Both the position numbers and the translations under genes were made by a program. The notes below the pieces were generated by a model. That model did no database searches and had not been told where the DNA came from. It saw only the letters and a program-made list of their open reading frames with translations. This document shows, piece by piece, positions 15,746 to 23,265 of a stretch of DNA of 42,752 nt. Location of the stretch: assembly GCA_027451805.1 (NCBI GenBank), contig DAIDIF010000078.1, forward strand, positions 1-42,752, in the 5' to 3' direction. Source of the DNA: Acidobacteriota bacterium. GTDB lineage: Bacteria > Acidobacteriota > Terriglobia > Terriglobales > SCQP01. How positions within the stretch are numbered: the stretch's first letter is position 1; every line of letters starts with the position of its first letter.

Positions 15746-16519
15746 ATGCCGGGAGCGTGGGCGGGGCCGAGGCGGGCGATAGGGCTGGCGGCGGCGCTGC
15801 TGGCGATGGGCATGGCCGGGGCGGCGCAGCCGGGCGCGAGCACCAGCAACAAGTCAGACGACATCGCGCGGCTCAACGCCGCGACGCGCGTGTTTGAGCA
15901 GGTCATGGCGACACCCGACCGGGCGATCCCGCAGGAAATTCTGGAGCACGCCACCTGCATCGCGATCATTCCCGGCGAAAAGAAGGGCGCGTTTCTGGTG
16001 GGCGCCAACTACGGCAAGGGCGTGGCGGTGTGCCGCCACACCACCAGTTCGCCCTGGGGCCCGCCGCTGTTCGTCACCATCGGCGGCGGCAGCTACGGGT
16101 TCCAGATCGGCGTGCAATCGAGCGACATCGTCATGGTCTTCGGCAACCGCTCGCAGCTTGACAGCCTGCTGAGCAGCAAGTTCCGCATCGGGGCGGACGC
16201 CTCGGCGGCGGCCGGCCCGGTGGGCCGCCACGTGGCCGCGGGCACCGACATCAAGCTGAACTCGCAGATTCTGACCTACGGGCGCAGCAAGGGGGCCTTC
16301 GCCGGGGTCAGCGTCAGCGGCGCCGTGGTCCAGCCGGATACCAGCGGCAACAAGGCCATGTACGGCGACACCGGCTACAACGTGGACCGGGTGCTGAGCG
16401 GAAACGGGGTCCCGGTGCCGGCGGAGGCCCAACCGCTGATTCGCGCGTTGACGACGAACACCACCACGGCGCCGGTGAAGCCGAAGCCGCCGGCGAAGAG
16501 GAAGGGCGGCGGGACGTAG
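15746..16519 (+). CDS. SYLF-domain (Ysc84-like) secreted lipid-binding protein
   Basis: The 257-residue protein has an N-terminal signal peptide (AIGLAAALLAMGMAGAAQ) and a SYLF/Ysc84 domain, a fold known to bind membrane lipids such as phosphoinositides in eukaryotes and found widely in bacterial envelopes. Typical segments are CIAIIPGEKKGAFLVGANYGKGV, PLFVTIGGGSYGFQIGVQSSD, SSKFRIGADASAAAGPVGRH and GAFAGVSVSGAVV. The C-terminus is a Pro/Lys-rich tail (KPKPPAKRK). The start is fixed by GGGAGG upstream of ATG 15746. A stable hairpin overlaps that site. The bacterial function of the family is poorly understood. Confidence 0.9.
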   Translation: MPGAWAGPRRAIGLAAALLAMGMAGAAQPGASTSNKSDDIARLNAATRVFEQVMATPDRAIPQEILEHATCIAIIPGEKKGAFLVGANYGKGVAVCRHTTSSPWGPPLFVTIGGGSYGFQIGVQSSDIVMVFGNRSQLDSLLSSKFRIGADASAAAGPVGRHVAAGTDIKLNSQILTYGRSKGAFAGVSVSGAVVQPDTSGNKAMYGDTGYNVDRVLSGNGVPVPAEAQPLIRALTTNTTTAPVKPKPPAKRKGGGT

Positions 16520-16535
16520 CGCGACGATCGCGCTA
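16517..16535. terminator. Bidirectional hairpin formed from both stop codons of convergent genes
   Basis: TAGCGCGA-cga-TCGCGCTA is a perfect 8-bp stem with a 3-nt loop. The outermost triplets are the TAG stop of the SYLF gene (plus strand) and the TAG stop of the ThiO-like gene (minus strand). The placement suits a shared terminator, although neither side has a T-tract. Confidence 0.45.
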
Positions 16536-17627
16536 GCGCGGCGCCGCGGCCCGATCCGGCGCGAACGGCCGTAGGTCGAGCGCGGTGGTGAGCCGGCCCT
16601 TGGCAATGGCGCTGGCCACGATCTTGGCGGTGATGGGGGCGAGCAAAATGCCGTCGCGGAAGTGCCCGGTGGCGAGCCAGTAGCCCGGGCATGAGGTCGG
16701 GCCGAGGAACGGCAAATCGTCGGGCGATCCGGGGCGGAAGCCGGCCCAGGTCTCTTCCAGTTCGGCCTGCGCGAGGGCGGGCACAAGCGCTTCCGCGCGC
16801 CGGCGCAGGCCGGCGACCACGGCGGCATCTACGGAGGGATCGAAACCGCAGTCTTCCAGCGTGGCGCCGGCCAGAACACGGCCATCGCCTCTGGGCACGA
16901 GGTAGACGCCTTCCCCGGCGATGACGTGGCGCAGCGGCGGGGCGTTGCGCAAGGAGAACATCTGGCCTTTGCGCGGACGCACCGGCGCGGGCGCGGGCGC
17001 GGCGATGGCTCCCGCCCAGGCGCCGGCGCAGTTGACCACCACCGGAGCGGCGAAGCGCCCGACGGAGGTTTCGACCGCCAGGCCGTGCGCGGAAGGCGCG
17101 ACCGCCGCGACGCGGACGTGTTCGCGCACCTCGACGCCGCTCTGGCGCAGCGCCGCGAGCAAAACGTCGCCGAGCGCGCGGTTATCCACACTGTGGTCCC
17201 CGCCGATGCGCCACACCTCGCCGGCGAAATGCAGGCCGGGCTCGAGTTCGGCGGCAGCTTCGGCTGACATCGCTTCCCAACCTTGGAGCGCCGGCGCGGG
17301 AGCGGGATGCGCCGGGGAGGCTAGGAAGAGCGTCCCGGAGGGGCGGTAGCCGGCGCTGCGGCCGGTTTCGCGCTCGAGTTCCGCGACCCAGACCGGGTAG
17401 AGGCGGGCGGCGGCGATGGCCAGCGGGCGCAGGGCGCGGTCGGCGGTGCGGTAGGCGGCCAGCATGCCGGCGCCGGCCCAGGAGGCCTGGCGCGCGGCGG
17501 TGGCGGCTTCGAGCACGAGCGGGCGCAAACCGCGGGCGCGCAGGTCGCGCGCGAGCGCCAGGCCGATGAGCCCGGCGCCGATGACGATGGCGTCGGCGGG
17601 CGTGCCGGCGGAAGCGGAAGGGCCCAT
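16533..17627 (-). CDS. thiO: FAD-dependent glycine oxidase-like protein (ThiO family)
   Basis: The 364-residue flavoprotein belongs to the D-amino-acid oxidase/glycine oxidase family. The dinucleotide-binding motif VIGAGLIGLALARDL lies near residue 15, followed by ARQASWAGAGMLA, and the C-terminal part has ETWAGFRPGSPDDLPFLGP and YWLATGHFRDGILLAP, as in ThiO. ThiO makes dehydroglycine for the thiazole ring of thiamine. No thiamine synthesis gene is adjacent, so the assignment rests on sequence pattern only and another amine oxidase role is possible. The start ATG 17627 has no clear ribosome site; AATAAT is 5 nt upstream. The gene is divergent from kdsD. Confidence 0.82.
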   Translation of the reverse strand: MGPSASAGTPADAIVIGAGLIGLALARDLRARGLRPLVLEAATAARQASWAGAGMLAAYRTADRALRPLAIAAARLYPVWVAELERETGRSAGYRPSGTLFLASPAHPAPAPALQGWEAMSAEAAAELEPGLHFAGEVWRIGGDHSVDNRALGDVLLAALRQSGVEVREHVRVAAVAPSAHGLAVETSVGRFAAPVVVNCAGAWAGAIAAPAPAPVRPRKGQMFSLRNAPPLRHVIAGEGVYLVPRGDGRVLAGATLEDCGFDPSVDAAVVAGLRRRAEALVPALAQAELEETWAGFRPGSPDDLPFLGPTSCPGYWLATGHFRDGILLAPITAKIVASAIAKGRLTTALDLRPFAPDRAAAPR

Positions 17628-17651
17628 GGTCCATTATTGCGTGAACCCGGA

Positions 17652-17660
17652 TGCTACGAT
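17652..17660 (+). promoter_or_regulatory. Extended -10 box (TGC-TACGAT) before the kdsD operon
   Basis: TGCTACGAT ends 12 nt before the kdsD ATG. A start 6-7 nt downstream would leave a leader of about 6 nt that includes part of the GGGG-containing stretch. It is the only promoter-like sequence in the short gap from the divergent thiO-like gene. Confidence 0.35.
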
Positions 17661-17672
17661 GGGGTGCTGAGC

Positions 17673-18647
17673 ATGACGGAACGCGCTTCCATACAGGCGG
17701 CGGGACGGCGGGTGCTGGCGGTGGAAGCCGCGGCGGTGGCGGCGCTGGAGGCGCGCATCGGCGAAGCGTTCGAGCGCGCGGCGCGGCTGGTGCTGGAGTG
17801 CGCGGGGCGCGTGGTCGTCACCGGCATGGGCAAGAGCGGCATCGTGGCCCGCAAGCTGGCGGCCACGCTCAGCTCCACCGGCACACCGGCGCTGTTTTTG
17901 CATCCCGCCGAGGCGCTGCACGGCGATTTGGGCATGCTGGTGCGCGGCGACGTGGTGATCGCGCTGTCGCAGAGCGGCGAGACGCCGGAACTGCTGAATC
18001 TCCTCGGCCCGATTCAGCGCCTGGGCATCCCGATGATCGCGCTCACCGGCGAGCCCGCCTCGCTGCTGGCCCGAGCCGCCGAGGCGCACCTCGACGTGGG
18101 CGTGCGCACCGAAGCCTGCCCGCTCGGCCTGGCGCCCAGCGCCTCGACCACCGCGGCGCTGGCGATGGGCGACGCGTTGGCGCTGGCGGTGGCGGAGCAG
18201 CGCGGCTTCAGTCAGCAGGATTTCGCCGAGCTGCATCCCGGCGGCACGCTGGGCAAGCGGCTGATGCCGGTGTCGGCGCTGATGCACAGCGGCGAGGCGC
18301 TGCCGGTGGTGGGGCCGGAGGCCGCCTTCGCCGACGTCATCTACGAGATGAGCCGCAAAGGCCTGGGCGTGACCGCGGTGAAGGACGCCGCGGGCCGGCT
18401 GGCGGGGCTGATTTCCGATGGCGACCTGCGGCGGCTGTTTCAAGCCCACGGCGCGGCGGCGGTAGGAATGGCAGCGCACGAATATATGACGCGTGCGCCG
18501 GTGACCATCGCCCCGGACGAACTGGCGCCCAAGGCGCTGCTGTTGATGGAGAGGAAGAAGATCACCGCGCTGCCGGTGGCCGACGGCGAGCGCATGCTGC
18601 TGGGCATGCTGCACCTGCACGATTTGTGGACCACGGAGCTGATCTAA
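17673..18647 (+). CDS. kdsD: D-arabinose-5-phosphate isomerase
   Basis: KdsD converts ribulose 5-phosphate to arabinose 5-phosphate, the first committed precursor of Kdo for lipopolysaccharide. The 324-residue protein has an N-terminal SIS domain (VVTGMGKSGIVARKLAATLSSTGTPA, HPAEALHGDLGM, ALSQSGETPE) and two C-terminal CBS domains (MPVSALMHSG onward; AAHEYMTRAPVTI). ATG 17673 is chosen over the longer ORF because the family starts just before the helical segment and GGGG precedes it. kdsC follows after 2 nt, so the two pathway genes form one operon. Confidence 0.96.
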   Translation: MTERASIQAAGRRVLAVEAAAVAALEARIGEAFERAARLVLECAGRVVVTGMGKSGIVARKLAATLSSTGTPALFLHPAEALHGDLGMLVRGDVVIALSQSGETPELLNLLGPIQRLGIPMIALTGEPASLLARAAEAHLDVGVRTEACPLGLAPSASTTAALAMGDALALAVAEQRGFSQQDFAELHPGGTLGKRLMPVSALMHSGEALPVVGPEAAFADVIYEMSRKGLGVTAVKDAAGRLAGLISDGDLRRLFQAHGAAAVGMAAHEYMTRAPVTIAPDELAPKALLLMERKKITALPVADGERMLLGMLHLHDLWTTELI

Positions 18648-18649
18648 CC

Positions 18650-19231
18650 ATGATTCGACCGGATGCGATCGCGCGCGCGCGCACCATCAAGCTGGTGCTG
18701 TTCGACGTGGACGGCGTGCTCACCGACGGCACCCTCTGGTACATGCCCGCCAGCGCCGCGGGCGAACGCGTGATCGAGGTGAAGGGCTTCAGCGCCCACG
18801 ACGGCATCGGCATCGGCCTGGCGCGCCGCGCGGGTTTGAAGACCGGCGTGATCACCAAGCGCAAGTCGCAATCGCTGGCGCTGCGCGCGCGCGACCTGCG
18901 CCTGGACTTCGTGGTGCAGGGCGCCGACCGCAAGCGCGAGGCGCTGGAGGCGATTTGGCAACAGGCCGGCTGCGGCGCGGAGGAAACCTGCTGCATGGGC
19001 GACGACATCGTGGACCTGCCGCTGCTCGAGGCCGCAGGCCTGGCCGCGGCACCCGCCAACGCGCGGCCGGAGGTGATCGCGGCGGCGCAGTATGTGGCGG
19101 AAAAGCACGGCGGCCAGGGCGCGGCGCGCGACCTGATCGAGTTCATTCTGAAGGCGCAGGGCGTGTATGCGGACGTGCTGCGGCGTTATCTCGAGGCGCC
19201 CGAGAGCGACTACGCCAAGGCGACGCCATGA
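18650..19231 (+). CDS. kdsC: 3-deoxy-D-manno-octulosonate 8-phosphate phosphatase
   Basis: This HAD-superfamily enzyme removes phosphate from Kdo-8-phosphate. The 193-residue protein has LFDVDGVLTDG at residues 17-27 with the nucleophile Asp19, a second motif in GVITKRKSQS, and CMGDDIVDLPLLEAAG for the Mg-binding aspartates. Length is slightly above the usual 170-190. Its TGA overlaps the next gene's ATG (ATGA), pointing to translational coupling in the operon. Together with kdsD it shows that the cell makes Kdo. Confidence 0.96.
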   Translation: MIRPDAIARARTIKLVLFDVDGVLTDGTLWYMPASAAGERVIEVKGFSAHDGIGIGLARRAGLKTGVITKRKSQSLALRARDLRLDFVVQGADRKREALEAIWQQAGCGAEETCCMGDDIVDLPLLEAAGLAAAPANARPEVIAAAQYVAEKHGGQGAARDLIEFILKAQGVYADVLRRYLEAPESDYAKATP

Positions 19232-19638
19232 GCGCGGCCACCGAGACCCAGGTGCGCGTGCGCTACGCCGAGACCGACCAGATGGGCGTGGTCTACTACG
19301 CCAACTATCTGGTCTGGTTTGAGGTCGGCCGCGTCGAGCATCTGCGCGCCCGCGGCATCAGCTATCGCGACATGGAAAAGGACGACGACTGCAAAATCGC
19401 GGTGGTCGAGGCGCGCTGCCGCTACAAGGCGCCGGCGCGCTACGACGACGTGGTGACGATCCGGACGCGGGTGTCGCGGCAGCGCGGGCCGCTCGTGCAT
19501 TTCGAATATCAGGCGCTGCGCGCCAGCGACGGGCTGCTGCTGGCGGAGGGGGAGACGGTGCACGTGTGCATTGACAGCAACTTCCAGGCATGTCCGCTGC
19601 CGGAAAAGTACCGCTTGGCGGATGGAAACGAGACATGA
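19228..19638 (+). CDS. ybgC: Hotdog-fold acyl-CoA thioesterase (YbgC/4-hydroxybenzoyl-CoA type)
   Basis: The 136-residue single hotdog-domain protein has the YbgC active-site segment RYAETDQMGVVYYANYLVWFE near residue 13, in which the Asp acts in thioester hydrolysis. In proteobacteria YbgC belongs to the tol-pal cluster and acts on short acyl-CoA or acyl-ACP at the membrane. Here it lies inside the Kdo operon, overlapping both neighbours by 4 nt (ATGA). The envelope context is consistent, but the natural substrate is not known. Confidence 0.88.
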   Translation: MSAATETQVRVRYAETDQMGVVYYANYLVWFEVGRVEHLRARGISYRDMEKDDDCKIAVVEARCRYKAPARYDDVVTIRTRVSRQRGPLVHFEYQALRASDGLLLAEGETVHVCIDSNFQACPLPEKYRLADGNET

Positions 19639-21158
19639 CCGCCCTGGAACTGCGCGGCGCCGGGCTGACGCTCGAACAGGTGGCCGAGGTCGCCCAGGGC
19701 GGGCGCGGGGTGCGCCTGGGCCCGCGCGCGGCGGCGCGCATGCGCGCCAGCCGCGCCGTGGTGGAGCGGGCGCTGCGCCAGGACGCGCCCGCCTACGGCA
19801 TCAACACCGGGCTGGGGCGACTGAGCGACGTGCGCATCGCGCCCACGCGCATCCGCGAGCTGCAGCTCAACCTGCTGCGCAGCCACGCCTGCGGCGTGGG
19901 CGAACCGCTGCCCAACGATGTGGTGCGGGCGATGCTGGTGCTGCGCGCCAACTCGCTGGCCAAGGGGTTTTCCGGGGTACGGCCGGTGATTGTCGAGGCG
20001 CTGTGCAAGCTGCTCAACCGCGGCGTGACACCGCGCGTGCCGGGTCAGGGCTCGGTCGGCGCCAGCGGAGACCTCGCTCCGCTGGCGCATCTGGCGCTGG
20101 TGCTGATCGGCGAAGGCGAGGCCGAGGTCAACGGCCGGGTGCTGAAGGGGGGCGCGGCGCTCAAGGCGGCGGGGCTGCGCCCCTGGACGCTGGAGGCGAA
20201 GGAAGGCCTGTCGCTGCTCAACGGCACGCAGGCGATGCTGGCCTGCGGCACGCTCAGCCTGCTGGCGGCCGAGCGCATGGTGGAGGCGGCCGAGGTGGTC
20301 GGGGCGATGTCGCTCGAAGCGCTGCGCGGCACCCCGGTGGCGTTCGACGCCCGCTTGCAGGAAGTGCGCGGCCAGCGCGGCCAGGAGGTGAGCGCGCGGC
20401 GGCTGCGCGCGCTCATCGCCGGCAGCGCCATTCGGCGCTCGCACCGGCACTGCGGCCGCGTGCAGGACGCCTACAGTTTGCGCTGCATGCCCCAGGTCCA
20501 CGGCGCAGTGCGCGACACCCTGGGGTTTGCGCGCCAGACCTTCACCCTCGAGGCCAACGCCGCGGTGGACAATCCGCTGGTGTTTCCCGGCGCCGGCCCC
20601 GCGGGCGGCGAGGTCCTCAGCGGCGGCAACTTTCACGGCGAGCCGCTGGCCTATGCCCTCGACTATTGCGCCATTGCGCTGTGCGGCCTGGCCGGCATCG
20701 CCGAGCGCCGCCTCGAGCGGCTGGTGAACCCGGCGCTGAACGAGGGGCTGCCGGCGTTTCTCGCGCCCGACCCGGGGCTGCATTCCGGCCTGATGATGGC
20801 GCAGGTGTCGGCGGCGGCGCTGGTGGCCGAGAACCGCGTGCTGGCGCATCCCGCCTCGGTGGACAGCATCCCCACCTCGGGCAACAAGGAAGACTACGTC
20901 TCCATGGGCATGGGCGCGGCGCTGAAGCTGCGGCAAATCGTCGCGAACACCGCGGCGGTGCTGGGCATCGAGCTGATCGCGGCGACCCACGCGCTCCGGC
21001 TGCTCGAGCCGCTGCGGCCCAGCCGCCGGCTGCAGGCGGCGCAGGCTGCGGCGCGCCGGGCGATCGCGCCGCTCACCGCCGACCGCGTGCAGGCGGACGA
21101 TATCGCCGCGGCGCGCGCGCTGATTCTTTCGGGCGTCCTGGCCGAGGCGGCCCAATAG
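19635..21158 (+). CDS. hutH: Histidine ammonia-lyase
   Basis: The 507-residue enzyme belongs to the MIO-containing aromatic amino-acid lyases and should convert histidine to urocanate. The self-cyclising triad ASG is at 143-145 within GSVGASGDLAPLAH; other family residues are Tyr54 in AYGINTG, SHACGVGE, SLLNGTQAML, QDAYSLRCMPQVHG and PTSGNKEDYVSMG. The His of SHACGVG and the QDAYSLRC stretch fit histidine lyases more than phenylalanine or tyrosine lyases. No other hut gene (hutU, hutI, hutG) is in the window. It is coupled by ATGA to the thioesterase gene, an unusual place for a catabolic enzyme. Confidence 0.92.
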   Translation: MTALELRGAGLTLEQVAEVAQGGRGVRLGPRAAARMRASRAVVERALRQDAPAYGINTGLGRLSDVRIAPTRIRELQLNLLRSHACGVGEPLPNDVVRAMLVLRANSLAKGFSGVRPVIVEALCKLLNRGVTPRVPGQGSVGASGDLAPLAHLALVLIGEGEAEVNGRVLKGGAALKAAGLRPWTLEAKEGLSLLNGTQAMLACGTLSLLAAERMVEAAEVVGAMSLEALRGTPVAFDARLQEVRGQRGQEVSARRLRALIAGSAIRRSHRHCGRVQDAYSLRCMPQVHGAVRDTLGFARQTFTLEANAAVDNPLVFPGAGPAGGEVLSGGNFHGEPLAYALDYCAIALCGLAGIAERRLERLVNPALNEGLPAFLAPDPGLHSGLMMAQVSAAALVAENRVLAHPASVDSIPTSGNKEDYVSMGMGAALKLRQIVANTAAVLGIELIAATHALRLLEPLRPSRRLQAAQAAARRAIAPLTADRVQADDIAAARALILSGVLAEAAQ

Positions 21159-21167
21159 GGAGGGGCG

Positions 21168-23246
21168 ATGAGACCATGGATTGTCTGGGCGCTGCTGGCG
21201 GCGGTTGCGCCCGCGCTGGGGCAGGCGAAGTACGGACCCTGCCTGACCAGCGCGGCGCTGCGGCATTACCAGACGGTCGCCGACCCGCAGCTTTCCCCGG
21301 ATGGTGGGCGGGTGGTCTACGTCATGCGGGAATCCACCGCCGAGGGCGCGGCTTCCCACCTCTGGATGGCCGCAGTATCGGGGCAGACGCCGGCGCGGCA
21401 GATCACGTTCTCGCCGCCGGGCACGCACGGCGGCGAAAGTGCGCCGGCGTGGATGCCGAACGGAAGCGCGATCCTGTTCCTGGCGCAGCGCGGCACAACC
21501 CGGGCGATCCATGCCCTGCCGACCAACGGCGGCGAGGCGGCGCCGTTGCGGCTCACCATCGGCGCCGGCAGGAACCCGCTGGCGCTGAGCGTGGAGAGCT
21601 TCGCGATCTCGCCCGACGGCCAGTGGATCGCGTTCCGCGCGCGCCAGCCGCTGACCGCGGCGCAGCGTGCGGCCAAGCAAGCCAAGCGCGACGCCGTGGT
21701 GGTGAACGAAGATCCGCACCAGAACCGCATCTGGCTTTACTCCTTCGCGACCGGCACAACCATCCCCCTCAGCCCCGCCGGCCGCCAGGCGGGCGCCTTC
21801 GCCTGGCGCCCCGACTCGCGCGCCCTCGCCTACATCAGCCAACCGCCCGGCGGCAGCGACGATTTGGGTCCGCGGCATGCGGTCGAGCTGGTCGAGATCG
21901 CCCATCCCGAAGCCGCGCGCGAGCTGCGCGGCGCGCCCAGGACGGTCTCCACCCTGACATTCTCCCCCGATGGCGCCGAGCTGGCGATGACGGCGCAAAG
22001 CCGCCACGACGCCCCGCCGGGCGTGAGCGCGCTGTACGTGATGCCGGCCCAGGGCGGCGACCCGCGGGATTGGAGCGACAGCGACGATAGCGTGATGATC
22101 GCCGGCCGCGGCATCGTCTGGGCGCGCGACGGCAAAGCCATCTACCTCGGCGGCCAGCGCGGCAGCCAAACCGCGCTCGCCCGGTTCAGCCTCTCGGCTC
22201 ATCCCGCCGCTTGGCTGCCGGCCGCGCGCACCCCCATGGCGAGCGGGTTCGCAACCAACCGGCGGCACACGGGGTGGGTGTTCATCGAGCAGGCGACCGA
22301 CCGCCTGCCGCAGGTGGCCTATGCCAAGTCGCTGCCCGGCGCGGCGGTCATTCTCAGCCGCGCCAACACCGGCTGGGCGCCCGCCGGCTGGGTCCAGGCG
22401 CAGAGCGTGAGCTGGCAGAGCGCCGACGGAACCACGATCCACGGCCTCTATTATCCGGCGCGCGCGCCCGCTTGCGCCGGCGCCGCGCCGCTGGAAAGCG
22501 GCAAATCGCCGCTCATCCTCTCGCCCCACGGCGGCCCCACGGGCGCGTTCCTGGAGTCGTTCTCGCCGCTGGCGCAGTGGTTCACCGCGCAGGGCTGGGC
22601 GCTGCTCGAGCCCAACCCGCGCGGCAGCACCGGCTACGGCTTCGCCTTCGTCGCGGCCAACAGGAACGATCTTGGCGACAAGGATTACCAGGACGAGATG
22701 GCAGGCGTGGACTGGGCGCTGGCGCACGAGCCGGTGGACGCGCGCCGCCTGGGGCTCTACGGTTACAGCTACGGCGGCGAGATGGCCGGCTTTGTCGAGG
22801 GCAAGAGCCGCCGGTTCGCCGCCATCATCGCGGGCGCGCCGGTGATTGACCAGTACAGCGAGTACGGCACCGAGAGCGGCTCCTGGTACGACCGCTGGTT
22901 CTTCGGCCGGCCCTGGCTTCGTCCCCAAGACGCCTGGCGCCAGTCGCCGCTGGCCTATGCCGCCAAGGCCACGACGCCGATGCTGCTGCTGCAAGGCCAA
23001 ACCGACATCACCGATCCGCTCGGGCAGTCGGAGGAGGAGTACCGCGCGCTGCGCCAGGACGGCGTCCCGGTGCGGCTGGTGACCTTTCCCCGCGAGGTCC
23101 ACGGCACCCTCGCCGGCGGCATCGCCGGCGCCCCCGAAATCGAGCCCTGGCACGGCTTCGAGGCCCGGGCCCAGATCCAGCGCTGGTTCAGCAAGTATTT
23201 CGCGCTGAGGTTGCACCAACCCGGCGGCACCGTCCAGCGGCCTTGA
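21168..23246 (+). CDS. Secreted S9 family prolyl oligopeptidase-like peptidase
   Basis: The 692-residue protein begins with a signal peptide (WIVWALLAAVAPALGQA), then a beta-propeller with WD40-like Pro-box segments (DPQLSPDGGRVVYV, FAISPDGQWIAF, LTFSPDGAELAM), and an alpha/beta-hydrolase domain. The nucleophile is in GYSYGGEMAG (about residue 533), the Asp in QTDITDP (about 610) and the His in REVHGTLAGG (about 645). It is expected to cleave peptides in the periplasm or outside the cell, like the dipeptidyl/acylaminoacyl peptidases. GGGAGGGG gives a strong ribosome site, and only 9 nt separate it from hutH, so they are likely co-transcribed. One inference is that histidine from peptides feeds HutH. 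Confidence 0.93.
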   Translation: MRPWIVWALLAAVAPALGQAKYGPCLTSAALRHYQTVADPQLSPDGGRVVYVMRESTAEGAASHLWMAAVSGQTPARQITFSPPGTHGGESAPAWMPNGSAILFLAQRGTTRAIHALPTNGGEAAPLRLTIGAGRNPLALSVESFAISPDGQWIAFRARQPLTAAQRAAKQAKRDAVVVNEDPHQNRIWLYSFATGTTIPLSPAGRQAGAFAWRPDSRALAYISQPPGGSDDLGPRHAVELVEIAHPEAARELRGAPRTVSTLTFSPDGAELAMTAQSRHDAPPGVSALYVMPAQGGDPRDWSDSDDSVMIAGRGIVWARDGKAIYLGGQRGSQTALARFSLSAHPAAWLPAARTPMASGFATNRRHTGWVFIEQATDRLPQVAYAKSLPGAAVILSRANTGWAPAGWVQAQSVSWQSADGTTIHGLYYPARAPACAGAAPLESGKSPLILSPHGGPTGAFLESFSPLAQWFTAQGWALLEPNPRGSTGYGFAFVAANRNDLGDKDYQDEMAGVDWALAHEPVDARRLGLYGYSYGGEMAGFVEGKSRRFAAIIAGAPVIDQYSEYGTESGSWYDRWFFGRPWLRPQDAWRQSPLAYAAKATTPMLLLQGQTDITDPLGQSEEEYRALRQDGVPVRLVTFPREVHGTLAGGIAGAPEIEPWHGFEARAQIQRWFSKYFALRLHQPGGTVQRP

Positions 23247-23253
23247 ACCCCCG

Positions 23254-23259
23254 TAGAAT
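23254..23259 (+). promoter_or_regulatory. TAGAAT box 6 nt before the yyaL-like start (leaderless-type promoter)
   Basis: The sequence reads TAGAAT-ttaggc-ATG with no Shine-Dalgarno at a useful distance. A -10 box at this spacing places the transcript start at the start codon. Confidence 0.5.
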
Positions 23260-23265
23260 TTAGGC

